From CAIWHR01 sp963724975 (GTDB taxonomy: Bacteria > Pseudomonadota > Gammaproteobacteria > Burkholderiales > Casimicrobiaceae), in NCBI GenBank assembly GCA_963724975.1, contig CAVRXB010000001.1, forward strand, positions 124,001-188,000: a stretch of 64,000 nt of DNA. The letters run 5' to 3'. The notes beneath the pieces are model-generated. The model did no database searches. It was not told the DNA's origin and worked only from the letters and a program-made list of their open reading frames with translations. Shown here in pieces: positions 42,950 to 53,144 of this stretch. The position numbers were made by a program, and so were the translations under genes. Numbering within the stretch: the first letter of the stretch is position 1; every line of letters begins with the position of its first letter.

Positions 42950-44690
42950 CCCGCTGATCAAGTCGCCTGTTCTTCCCCGCCATTCGCGCGCGCAGGCTGG
43001 TGGCTGCTTCGGTGTCGGTGCTGAAAACGTTCTCCGCGCCCAGCGTCGCGATCGCCCCCGTCCGCTCGAGAACCTCCTGCACCTGCCGCTTGACTCCGGC
43101 GAGGACGAGCGTGACACCGCCCTGCCGGAGCCGTTCGGCGAGATTGCGCAGCGATTCGACCCCGGAGGCATCGATGTCGTTGATGCTGTGCGCCGCTACC
43201 ACGATGTAGACGATTTCGGGACGGTCCCGCTGCAGGCTGAGGACGGCCTGCTCGAAGTACCCCGCGTTCGTGAAGTACAACGAGCCGTCGAATCGGATTG
43301 CACCGATTCGCTCATGCAGCGGCGGCAGGTCGAACCGGGTGGCATCCCGAAACGTGCCATCCTGGTGCAAGCTTACGATCAGGACGCGCGGTCGCATGCG
43401 CCGGTACAGGAATGCCGCGAGCGACACGATGATGCCGGCGACAATGCCGACTTGGATGTTGGGCGCGAATGCAAGCGTCAGAAAAAACGTCGCGAACGCG
43501 GCGAACCCATCGTCCTTGCTCGCGCGCCACGCCTGGCGAAGTGCCGGCAGGTCGATGAGGCCGACGACGGCCACGATGATGATCGCCGCGAGGACCGGCT
43601 TCGGCAAATGGTGCAGCAGCGGGGTGAAGAACAACAGCGTGACCAGCACGGCCGCCGCCGCGAAGAGCGAAGAGACGCCGGTTGCGGCGCCCGCCGCAAG
43701 ATTCAACGCCGAACGCGAGAACGATCCGCTGACAGGCATCGACTGACAGAACGCAGCGGCGATCTTTGCAAGGCCCTGCCCCACCAGTTCCTGGTTCTCG
43801 TCCCACCGGATGCGCATCCGGATGGCGACAACCTTCGCGCTCGATGCTGCCTCCATGAAGCTGATCAACGCCACGATGAACGCCGCCGGCAGCAAGGCGC
43901 GAATCGCGCCCCAGTCGACGTCGGGAATGGAGAGGACGGGCAGTCCCGCCGGGACATCCCCGACGACCCGGCCGCCACGATCGGCAAAGCCCAGCAGATA
44001 ACTTATCCATGTCGCCAGCACGACTGCGATCAGCACGCCGGGAAGCCTTGGCGCGAACCTGCGCAACGCGACGACCAGGACGATGGTGGCGACGCCGAAC
44101 GCAAGCGAGATCGCGTGCACGAGGTCCGGGCGCGACAGCACGTTCCACGAGTCGACGATCAGGTGTTGCGATTGGCGCACGGAAATGCCCATTAGCGCAG
44201 GCAGCTGGGAAAGCGCGATCGTTAGCGCCGCCGCATTGATGAATCCCATCAGCACCGGGTGCGAAACGAGGCTCAGCAGCATGCCGGCGCGAGCGAGCCC
44301 GAACGCGAGCTGGAACAAGCCCGAAAGCAGCGCCAGCATCATCACGTAGGCGTAGAACTGCTCGGTCCCCGCGGGTACCAGCGCGCCAACGCTCGCCGCC
44401 GTCAGCAGCGACGTCATGGCGACCGGACCGGTCACCAGAATCGGCGACGAACCGAACAGAACGCCGATGATCGCCGGAATGAATGCCGCATAGAGACCGT
44501 AAAGCGGCGGAACGCCGGCGAGCTGAGCGTAGGCAAGCGATTGCGGGATCGCGAGCAGTGACAGGGTCAGCCCGGCAACGAGATCGCGCCGGAGCGAATC
44601 CCGCGTCATGCGCGGCCAGTCGAGGAACGGAAACGCGCGGCGCAGACCGCGCTGCTCCGATGCGTCACCGCGCGCGGATGAGGATGTCAA
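42753..44690 (-). CDS. SulP-family anion transporter with STAS domain (probable 3' frameshift)
   Basis: About 11-12 membrane helices (residues about 35-420) carry the SulP signature segments AIPQSLAYAQLAGVPPLYGLY and VGQGLAKIAAAFCQSMPVSG. A cytoplasmic STAS domain follows (about 445-560; IDASGVESLRNLAERL). The last 65 or so codons are Arg/Pro-rich antisense of pta and unlike the family. A one-base change near 42965-42990 would instead end the protein at the TGA at 42958-42960, giving 577 residues and no overlap with pta. SulP proteins move sulfate, bicarbonate or other anions. Here a role in sulfate or sulfite export or uptake linked to sulfonate breakdown is an inference. Confidence 0.88.
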   Translation of the reverse strand: MTSSSARGDASEQRGLRRAFPFLDWPRMTRDSLRRDLVAGLTLSLLAIPQSLAYAQLAGVPPLYGLYAAFIPAIIGVLFGSSPILVTGPVAMTSLLTAASVGALVPAGTEQFYAYVMMLALLSGLFQLAFGLARAGMLLSLVSHPVLMGFINAAALTIALSQLPALMGISVRQSQHLIVDSWNVLSRPDLVHAISLAFGVATIVLVVALRRFAPRLPGVLIAVVLATWISYLLGFADRGGRVVGDVPAGLPVLSIPDVDWGAIRALLPAAFIVALISFMEAASSAKVVAIRMRIRWDENQELVGQGLAKIAAAFCQSMPVSGSFSRSALNLAAGAATGVSSLFAAAAVLVTLLFFTPLLHHLPKPVLAAIIIVAVVGLIDLPALRQAWRASKDDGFAAFATFFLTLAFAPNIQVGIVAGIIVSLAAFLYRRMRPRVLIVSLHQDGTFRDATRFDLPPLHERIGAIRFDGSLYFTNAGYFEQAVLSLQRDRPEIVYIVVAAHSINDIDASGVESLRNLAERLRQGGVTLVLAGVKRQVQEVLERTGAIATLGAENVFSTDTEAATSLRARMAGKNRRLDQRVRRRRGPLPPAPQWACRPCPRRRCAPSTAARRARTRPYVLPSNPCATGSGSGAPRPARSRPRGRR

Positions 44691-46933
44691 CGCTGACGGA
44701 CGCAGTCCATGAAATAACGGACGCGGGCGCCGTCAGTTTCCTCGACGAGCCCGTGGATGTCGGTGTCGAAACCGGGGAACTTCTCGTTGAAGCTCCGCGC
44801 GAATTTGAGGTACTCGACGATCGTCCGGTTGAATCGTTCGCCGGGGATCAGCAGTGGAATGCCCGGCGGATACGGCGTCAGCAGCACGCTCGTGACGCGA
44901 CCCTCGAGATGGTCGATCTCGACGCGTTCGATCTCGCGATGCGCCATGCAGGAGAAAGCGTCCGACGGCTTCATCGCGGGCTGCATGTCGGACAGGTACA
45001 TCTCGGTGGTGACCCGCGCTACGTCGTTCGCCTTGTACATGTCGTGGATCTGCTGGCAGAGATCGCGTAGCCCGACGCGCTCGTATCTTGGATGCGCGGC
45101 GACGAACTCCGGCAGGATCTTCCACAGGGGCTGGTTCTTGTCGTAGTCGTCCTTGAACTGCTGCAGCGCGGTCACCAGCGTGTTCCACCGTCCTTTGGTG
45201 ATGCCGATCGTGAACATGATGAAAAACGAGTAGAGCCCTGTCTTCTCGACGATGACGCCATGTTCGGCGAGAAAACGCGTGACGATCGACGCCGGAATCC
45301 CCGAGCGTGCGAACTTGCCCGAGACATCGAGCCCCGGCGTGATCACGGTTGCCTTGATGGGATCGAGGATCGTGAATCCCGACGCCAGGTTGCCAAAGCC
45401 GTGCCATTTCTCGTTGGCGCGCAGGATCCAATCGTCGCGCTTGATGCCTTCCGCTGTGAGCCGCTCGGGTCCCCACACCTTGAACCACCAGTCCTTGCCC
45501 CACTCGTCGTCGACCTTGCGCATCGCGCGCCGGAAGTCGAGGGCCTCGATGATCGCTTCCTCGACCAGCGCAGTGCCGCCGGGCGGTTCCATCATCGCCG
45601 CCGAGACGTCGCACGACGCGATGATCGCGTACTGCGGCGAGGTCGACGTGTGCATCAGGTACGCCTCGTTGAAGATGTGGCGGTCGAGCTTCCTCGTCTG
45701 CGATTCCTGCACGATGATCTGCGACGCCTGCGAAATGCCGGCAAGGAGCTTGTGCGTCGAGTGCGTCGCGAAGATCATTGCGTCCTTGCTCCGCGGCCGA
45801 TCCTTGCCGATCGCGTGCATGTCCTTGTAGAAGTCGTGAAACGCGGCGTGCGGCAGCCACGCCTCATCGAAATGGAGAGTCTCGATGCTGCCGTTCAACG
45901 TCTGCTTAAGCATCTCGACGTTGTACGCGATGCCGTCATAAGTGCTTTGCGTCAGCGTCAGGATCCGCGGCTTCTTGTTCTTTACTTCACGTGCGAACGG
46001 GTTCGCGTCGATGCGCTTCTGGATCTTTTCAGGGCGGAACTCGTCGAGCGGAATCGGCCCGATGATGCCGAGATGGTTGCGCGTCGGCGGCAGGAAAACC
46101 GGGATTGCGCCCGTCATCGTGATCGCGTGCAGGATCGAGACGTGGCAGTTGCGGTCGACGACGACGATGTCGTTCGGCGCCACGTTCGCATGCCACACCA
46201 TCTTGTTCGACGTCGACGTACCGTTGGTGACGAAAAAGCAATGGTCGGCATTGAAGATGCGCGCCGCGTTGCGCTCGGCTGCGCCGACGGGGCCGGAATG
46301 GTCGAGCAGTTGCCCCAGCTCGTCAACCGAGTTGCAGACGTCGGCCCGCAGCATGTTCTCGCCGAAGAACTGGTGGAACATCTGGCCGACCGGGCTTTTG
46401 AGAAACGCGACGCCGCCCGAGTGCCCGGGACAATGCCATGAGTACGAGCCGTCCTGCGCGTAGTCGACCAGCGCGCGGAAGAACGGCGGCGCAAGCGAGT
46501 CGAGGTAGCTCTTCACCTCGCGGATGATGTGGCGGGCGACGAACTCCGGCGTGTCCTCGAACATGTGGATGAAGCCGTGCAACTCGCGCAGCACGTCGTT
46601 CGGAACGTGCCGCGACGTGCGCGTCTCGCCATAGAGGTAAATCGGAATCTCCGCGTTCTTGAAGCGGATTTCCTGGATGAACTTGCGCAGATTGAGGACG
46701 GCCGGGTCGAGCTCCGGGCCGGGCGTGAATTCCTCGTCGTCGATCGACAGGATGAACGCCGACGCGCGGCTTTGCTGCTGCGCGAATTGCGAGAGGTCGC
46801 CGTAGCTCGTGACGCCCAGCACCTCCATGCCTTCCTTCTCGATCGCCGCGGCGAGCGCGCGGATGCCGAGCCCCGAGGCATTCTCGGAGCGAAAATCCTC
46901 ATCGATGATGACGACAGGAAAGCGGAATTTCAT
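44687..46933 (-). CDS. Orn/Lys/Arg decarboxylase (arginine/lysine type, full-length biodegradative form)
   Basis: A 748-residue PLP decarboxylase. The N-terminal receiver-like wing domain is at residues 1 to about 130 (VVIIDEDFRSENASGLGIRAL). The large PLP domain has the Schiff-base Lys in ATHSTHKLLAGISQAS, HFDEAWLPHAAFH with the cofactor Asp, and HCPGHSGG. The C-terminal domain ends with PYPPGIPLLIPGERF. Length and order match arginine and lysine decarboxylases (about 715-756 residues). Specificity cannot be fixed by eye. In Burkholderiales such a gene is commonly near dcd. It ends four bases inside the sulP start region, on the same strand. Confidence 0.9.
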   Translation of the reverse strand: MKFRFPVVIIDEDFRSENASGLGIRALAAAIEKEGMEVLGVTSYGDLSQFAQQQSRASAFILSIDDEEFTPGPELDPAVLNLRKFIQEIRFKNAEIPIYLYGETRTSRHVPNDVLRELHGFIHMFEDTPEFVARHIIREVKSYLDSLAPPFFRALVDYAQDGSYSWHCPGHSGGVAFLKSPVGQMFHQFFGENMLRADVCNSVDELGQLLDHSGPVGAAERNAARIFNADHCFFVTNGTSTSNKMVWHANVAPNDIVVVDRNCHVSILHAITMTGAIPVFLPPTRNHLGIIGPIPLDEFRPEKIQKRIDANPFAREVKNKKPRILTLTQSTYDGIAYNVEMLKQTLNGSIETLHFDEAWLPHAAFHDFYKDMHAIGKDRPRSKDAMIFATHSTHKLLAGISQASQIIVQESQTRKLDRHIFNEAYLMHTSTSPQYAIIASCDVSAAMMEPPGGTALVEEAIIEALDFRRAMRKVDDEWGKDWWFKVWGPERLTAEGIKRDDWILRANEKWHGFGNLASGFTILDPIKATVITPGLDVSGKFARSGIPASIVTRFLAEHGVIVEKTGLYSFFIMFTIGITKGRWNTLVTALQQFKDDYDKNQPLWKILPEFVAAHPRYERVGLRDLCQQIHDMYKANDVARVTTEMYLSDMQPAMKPSDAFSCMAHREIERVEIDHLEGRVTSVLLTPYPPGIPLLIPGERFNRTIVEYLKFARSFNEKFPGFDTDIHGLVEETDGARVRYFMDCVRQR

Positions 46934-47029
46934 CAGGATCGGCTCCTCGGGGCGTCCTGCGCGGCGGCGCAGGCACGACAGCTCTATCGCCTCATCAGTC
47001 AGGTCGGCCTGGGCAGGCGAAGGCGCGAA

Positions 47030-48512
47030 TTATCCGGCGAATCGGGGGTCGTGGCTATGCGGGGGGTCCAGCGCGGCCTTCAGGGTCGCGGAGTCCGTTG
47101 CTGGAACGCAACACGCATCGTCCACGCCGCGCAACCCGACGCTCTTCGCGCGCGCCGCACGATACTCCCGAATCTGCTGCGACTGGTCCCGGACCCAGCC
47201 GGAAAGCAGCATCGCAACGAGGACGTACGCGGCGATTCCGAAAAGGACGCCGCCTCTCACGCTGAAACTGTTCACCACGGCGAGACGCATCGCCGCATAG
47301 CCTGCCAACGGAAAAAAGACGAGAAGCAAGACAGATCCGAACCGCATTTCGACGGCGGTCCAGGCGTAGACCGCCCAGTTGCAGCCCAGGAGGGCCAAAA
47401 GCACGATATAGGCATCACGCCAACGCGGTTCGCCGGAGATGCGAACGCGCTCTGCAAGCAGGAGGAGCCCGACGAGACCCAGTGCCATTACGGCGTGGTT
47501 GACGATACCAAGCGGCACCCGATACCACGGATCGAGATCGCGGCTATACGTGAAGAGCAGGTCCTGATCGGTCAGGTTGAACGTGTGCAACGCAAGGGTC
47601 GCGGCGCCGCGCAGTGGATATTTGAAGTACCACGTCCAGGGCGACGTTTCGCTCACCGTCGTGCCCGCGAACAGCGGATTGTCGTAAAAGACGCGCGGGT
47701 GTGGGACCGGGGGCATCGCCGTCGCATACTTGAGGTTCTGGACACCGACGGTCTGTTGCAGGTGTCCGATGTCGGAATTGACGAGTGGCGACACTGTCCC
47801 GAAATGGACGGCGTTGTTGACGATCTGCGGCGTCATCGGCAACGCGATCGCGACGAGCATGATCGCCGCATCGAACACGGCACGACGGGCCGGCCGGCGG
47901 TGCCGCAGCCACACGACAGCAACGCCGAACATCCAGGCGGCCACCATGAACATGTTGGCGGGCCGCACCATCAATCCGAACCCAACGACAAGGCTCCCCG
48001 CGAGGAGCGGCCACTTGATCGGCGCGAGCCCGTTGTTCCACAACGCCACCCACGCGCCCGCCGCGAATACGAGGAGCGTCAGCGACAGGCTTTCCGTCAG
48101 GCTTTGGGAAGCGTAGATGAGGACGTAGAAGTTGACGAGCAAACCGCAGAACGCGATCCGCGCAGCCGCGGCGACTCACGGGCGCAAGCGCGCGGCGAAG
48201 GAAGAACGCCGCCGCGACGTATGCGAGGAACTGAAACGCGAACAGCAGCGCGACGAACGGCAGGCCCGTGCCGTCCGCGGCGCGAAGCACGAAGCTACGA
48301 ACCAGGGGATAGCCGTAGGTCCGCACGGCGGAGCCCGCGAACTGGCGAAACATCCCATGGCCAGCAATGTCCCGGCCGACTTCGACGTATTGCGTCGCAT
48401 CCCACGCCGACGGGTAGAACCACTCGTGTACGAGGAATGCATGCGCGACGATCACCGCGAAGGCGATGCACGCCCATTCTGCCCGGTTGAGCGCCAGGCG
48501 CGCTCGATTCAC
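47030..48512 (-). CDS. Membrane glycosyltransferase-like protein (ArnT/PMT-type), apparent 1-base frameshift
   Basis: A GTG start at 48512 overlaps the stop of the DUF2182 gene. The first part reads MNRARLALNRAEWACIAFAV and continues HEWFYPSAWDATQYVEVGRD, which resembles the first periplasmic Asp loop of lipid-linked sugar transferases. It breaks at about 48172-48178. The remaining frame, starting LVNFYVLIYASQSLTESLS, carries the rest of about 10 membrane helices. Removing one base gives 493 residues. Neither half alone would be a complete enzyme. Donor and acceptor are unknown. Confidence 0.7.
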
Positions 48513-49333
48513 ATGTGCGCCAGCGCGATCACGCCAGCCCAGCCGACGAGGCCGATGCCGAGCGGCGTCCGCAGGCGGCGTCCCCACGGCAGGTTCTTTT
48601 CCGCCGCCATGACGGCAGCGATCAGGAGCATCCAGCCAAGACTTCCCGTGCCGACGACGAACATCAGCAGCATCAGCGCCCAGCAGCAACCGATGCAGAA
48701 CACGCCATGGTCGAGCCCAAGTCGAAATGCCTCGCGCGATGGCGCGCGGCCGTGCCAGCGCGCAGCGACGAACGCGAAGGGCGTATGGCATTGCTCGAGA
48801 CAGTGGTACTTGAGCGCGCTCCACTGGAATGCTCCGGCGCCGGCAAGCACCGCCGCGCCGACCATCCAGCCATTCGCGACGAACCAGGCATCGCGGGCGG
48901 CGAACCAGCGCAGCGTCTCGTCCGCCGCATGCGCGAGAAGGCCGAAGGCGAACCAGGCGACGAAGAAGCCGGCGACGAGGTACCCCACGAGACGCCCTGC
49001 GTCCGATCGACCGGCCGTGATCCGGCGGAACATCGCGATCAACGGAAAGGCCGTCGGCAGCATCATCGCCGCGATCATCAGCACCCACGCTCCCGCGTGC
49101 AGCAAAGCGGGGACCACGATATCGCCTTGCGGAATCGCGCGGCACAGCGCAGCGAGCGCGCCGGCGTCACCCCAGCCGCCGTGCTCGAGGTAGCGCCCGT
49201 AAGGACTCGCGCTCCAGAGTCCGAGCGCGATCCACGCAGCGGCAACGAGCAGCGCGAGCAGCAACCAGACGAGCGTGCCGCGGCGCTCGCCGGCGGCTGC
49301 AAGGACCGACGTCACGCTTCGGGCCGTGGACAT
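48509..49333 (-). CDS. DUF2182 predicted metal-binding membrane protein
   Basis: It has 274 residues and about seven membrane helices. The DUF2182 features are WVLMIAAMMLPTAFPLIAMF, the cysteine-rich YHCLEQCHTPFAFVA, HGVFCIGCCWALMLLMFVVG and the near-terminal VMAAEKNLPWGRRLRTPLG. The function of the family is not established. It commonly sits beside DUF1326 genes, as here (54 bases downstream of one), and is coupled to a membrane glycosyltransferase-like gene by a GTGA overlap. Confidence 0.88.
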   Translation of the reverse strand: MSTARSVTSVLAAAGERRGTLVWLLLALLVAAAWIALGLWSASPYGRYLEHGGWGDAGALAALCRAIPQGDIVVPALLHAGAWVLMIAAMMLPTAFPLIAMFRRITAGRSDAGRLVGYLVAGFFVAWFAFGLLAHAADETLRWFAARDAWFVANGWMVGAAVLAGAGAFQWSALKYHCLEQCHTPFAFVAARWHGRAPSREAFRLGLDHGVFCIGCCWALMLLMFVVGTGSLGWMLLIAAVMAAEKNLPWGRRLRTPLGIGLVGWAGVIALAHM

Positions 49334-49387
49334 GATGCTAGGCGCAGCCCGAGTCGATCCGGGGTGTCCTAGCCTCGACGGGCCGCG

Positions 49388-49990
49388 CTACGAGTTGAAC
49401 ACGAACGTGCTTTGCAGCGCGTTGTGGCCGGTGATGTCGAGGTCGATGCCGAGCTTCGCGTTCTTCGACTTGTACCGCGGCGACTTGCCGACGAACACCG
49501 GCGCGCCGGGGACGGTCGAGAACACGGTATCCGCGAGCGTCGTCGTTGCGCCCGAGGCGCTGACGTAGGGCTCCAATTCCGCATACCCGGCATCGCCCAG
49601 CTTGATCGTGCCGCGGCCGCCCTGGACCGTGAACGTCACCGGCACTTTTTCGACCGAGACGACCTCGCCGATCAGTTTCACGAGTTCCGCCACGGGACCG
49701 CCCGCCTTGCCCGTGTACACCTTGAGGATCGCCGCTTCCTGTTCGGGCGTGACGCGCTCGTCGAGATAGACCGCCGCTCTCCAGTTGCCTTCCAAAATGT
49801 TGCCCGGCACGTGCGCAATCAGCGCGATCGTGCGGTCGGAAACGTCGACACCGTCGATCGTTCCCTTGTCGAAGCGCCACGCGACGATCGTGTCGCAGGT
49901 GCCGAAATCCGGGTCCTCTCCGATCCAGCACGGGCAAAGAACACGGCAGTTGCACACTTCCAGCAGGCGACCTTCGAGGTGATACGACAT
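49388..49990 (-). CDS. DUF1326 domain-containing protein
   Basis: It has 200 residues with no signal peptide or membrane helix. The N-terminus carries four cysteines in a CxCx3CxC pattern (Cys13, 15, 19 and 21 in LEVCNCRVLCPCW), a likely metal site, followed by the family's GTCDTIVAWRFDKG and VYTGKAGGPVAELV segments. It probably forms an operon with the DUF2182 gene. The molecular function of the family is unknown to me. Confidence 0.9.
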   Translation of the reverse strand: MSYHLEGRLLEVCNCRVLCPCWIGEDPDFGTCDTIVAWRFDKGTIDGVDVSDRTIALIAHVPGNILEGNWRAAVYLDERVTPEQEAAILKVYTGKAGGPVAELVKLIGEVVSVEKVPVTFTVQGGRGTIKLGDAGYAELEPYVSASGATTTLADTVFSTVPGAPVFVGKSPRYKSKNAKLGIDLDITGHNALQSTFVFNS

Positions 49991-50103
49991 GAATGCCTCC
50001 TTGGGATGTCAAGACGACCATCGATGCCGGTCGCCGCGGAGTCGCGTGCCGACTGGCAAGCCTGCCATCCTACGCCTGCCGCCCGCCTCGCTACAAGAGT
50101 CGA

Positions 50104-51336
<1,233 letters not shown>

Positions 51337-51353
51337 CGCGGCGTTATGGTGTC

Positions 51354-51917
51354 CTAGATCTTGGGCAGCGTGACGCCCTGCTGGCCCTGGTACTTCCCGC
51401 CGCGGTCCTTGTACGACATTTCGCAGACTTCATCGGATTCGAAGAAGATCACCTGGGCCACGCCTTCGTTCGCATAGATCTTTGCCGGCAACGGCGTCGT
51501 GTTCGAGAATTCGAGCGTCACGTGCCCTTCCCACTCCGGCTCGAGCGGTGTCACGTTGACGATGATGCCGCAACGCGCGTACGTCGATTTGCCGAGGCAT
51601 ACGACGAGCACGTTTCGTGGTATGCGGAAGAACTCGATGGTGCGCGCGAGCGCAAACGAGTTGGGCGGAATGATGCAGACGTCGCCGGTGAAATCGACAA
51701 AGGATCCCGCATCGAATGCCTTCGGGTCGACGATCGTCGAATTGATATTGGTGAAGATCTTGAATTCGCGCGAGCAGCGGATGTCGTAGCCGTAGCTCGA
51801 CGTGCCATAGGAGACGATCTTGTGTCCGTTCGCCTCGCGCACCTGGCCCGGCTCGAACGGCTCGATCATGCCGGCCGCCTTCGCCATCCGGCGGATCCAC
51901 TTGTCGGACTTGATCAC
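51354..51917 (-). CDS. dcd: dCTP deaminase
   Basis: Converts dCTP to dUTP for thymidylate synthesis; 187 residues. The open frame extends upstream, but the family N-terminus IKSDKWIRRMA begins at a GTG at 51917 with AGGA five bases before it. Conserved parts are SYGYDIRCSREFKIF, IPPNSFALARTIEFF, GKSTYARCGI, which includes the active-site region, and EFSNTTPLPAKIYANEG. It starts eight bases after the apbC stop. Confidence 0.96.
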   Translation of the reverse strand: MIKSDKWIRRMAKAAGMIEPFEPGQVREANGHKIVSYGTSSYGYDIRCSREFKIFTNINSTIVDPKAFDAGSFVDFTGDVCIIPPNSFALARTIEFFRIPRNVLVVCLGKSTYARCGIIVNVTPLEPEWEGHVTLEFSNTTPLPAKIYANEGVAQVIFFESDEVCEMSYKDRGGKYQGQQGVTLPKI

Positions 51918-51924
51918 GGCGGTC

Positions 51925-53025
51925 CTAGGTATTCTGGACCACGATGCTCGGAAATTTGCCGGAGAAATCTTCGGCCTTCTGCGCGACGAACACGGCCGTC
52001 TTGCGGGCAATCTCGCGATAGATTTGCGCGATCTTGCCGTCCGGATCGGCGACGACCGTCGGACGGCCGGCGTCCGTCTGCTCCCGGATACGGATGTCGA
52101 GCGGCAGGCCGCCCAGGAATGGCACGTTGTAATCGGCGCACATCTTCTCGGCGCCGCCCTCGCCGAAGATCGGCTCTGCGTGCCCGCAGTTCGAGCAAAC
52201 ATGCATGCTCATGTTCTCGACGACGCCGACGATCGGCACGCCGACTTTCTCGAACATCTTGAGGCCCTTGCGCGCATCGATCAGCGCGATGTCCTGCGGC
52301 GTCGTGACGATCACCGCGCCGGTCACCGGAACCTTCTGCGCGAGCGTCAGCTGGATGTCGCCGGTGCCGGGCGGCATATCGACGATGAGGTAATCGAGGT
52401 CGCGCCAGTTGGTGTCTTTCAGCAGCTGCTCGAGCGCCTGCGTCACCATCGGGCCGCGCCAGACCATCGGCGTGTCGACGTCGATCAGGAAACCGATCGA
52501 CATGGCTTGCAGACCGTACGCCTCGAGCGGCTCCAGCGTCTTGCCGTCCCTCGATTCGGGGCGCCCGGCGATGCCGAGCATCATCGGCTGCGACGGTCCG
52601 TAGATGTCGGCATCGAGCACGCCGACCTGCGCACCTTCCGCGGCGAGCGCCAGCGCAAGATTGACGGCGGTGGTCGACTTGCCGACGCCACCCTTGCCAC
52701 TCGCGATGGCGATGATGTTCTTCACGCCCGGCACGAGCTTGACGCCACGCTGCACCGAATGCGACGTGACCTTCTGCGACATGTTGATGGTGACGCGGCC
52801 TGCGCCCGGCAGGGCCGCGAGCGCATCGACGATGAGCTTGCGCAGCGCCTCGTGCTGAGTCTTGGCGGGATAGCCCAACTGGATGTCGACGACGATATCG
52901 CCGCGATCGACGTGCACCTTCTTCACGGCTTTGCCGCTCACGAAATCTTTGCCGGTTACCGGATCCGTGAGCGTGCGCAGGCGCGCCTGGATATCGGCCT
53001 CGGTGATGGCCATGGTTTGCGTCAT
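51925..53025 (-). CDS. apbC: Iron-sulfur cluster carrier ATPase ApbC (Mrp)
   Basis: It has 366 residues. The N-terminal DUF59/MIP18-like domain is at about 5-80 (LTDPVTGKDFVSGKAVKKV). The P-loop NTPase part has the deviant Walker A GKGGVGKSTTAVNLA, VLDADIYGPSQP and VDMPPGTGDIQLT. A CxxC pair in MHVCSNCGHAEPIFG binds the transferred cluster. The start may instead be the second ATG at 53013. It is divergent from metG and followed by dcd, a common betaproteobacterial arrangement. Confidence 0.96.
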   Translation of the reverse strand: MTQTMAITEADIQARLRTLTDPVTGKDFVSGKAVKKVHVDRGDIVVDIQLGYPAKTQHEALRKLIVDALAALPGAGRVTINMSQKVTSHSVQRGVKLVPGVKNIIAIASGKGGVGKSTTAVNLALALAAEGAQVGVLDADIYGPSQPMMLGIAGRPESRDGKTLEPLEAYGLQAMSIGFLIDVDTPMVWRGPMVTQALEQLLKDTNWRDLDYLIVDMPPGTGDIQLTLAQKVPVTGAVIVTTPQDIALIDARKGLKMFEKVGVPIVGVVENMSMHVCSNCGHAEPIFGEGGAEKMCADYNVPFLGGLPLDIRIREQTDAGRPTVVADPDGKIAQIYREIARKTAVFVAQKAEDFSGKFPSIVVQNT

Positions 53026-53039
53026 ATCGTCGAAAACGA

Positions 53040-53120
53040 GGAAAAGTATTGGATTCTAGCCAAAAACCCGCCGTGCCGATATTCGGCACGAGGTCGCTTT
53101 GCTAGAATCCAAGCTTTTCC
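53040..53120. promoter_or_regulatory. Palindromic divergent promoter region between apbC and metG
   Basis: The arm GGAAAAGTATTGGATTCTAGC (53040-53060) is mirrored at 53101-53120 with a one-base gap, and GTGCCGA/TCGGCAC forms an inner hairpin (53073-53089). Each arm contains TAGAAT pointing outward (53103-53108 for metG; 53053-53058 on the minus strand for apbC), a fair -10 box. The -35 positions are weak, so activation or an alternative promoter is possible. Confidence 0.45.
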
Positions 53121-53144
53121 CTGCCACGCGCAAGGTTTTCCGCG

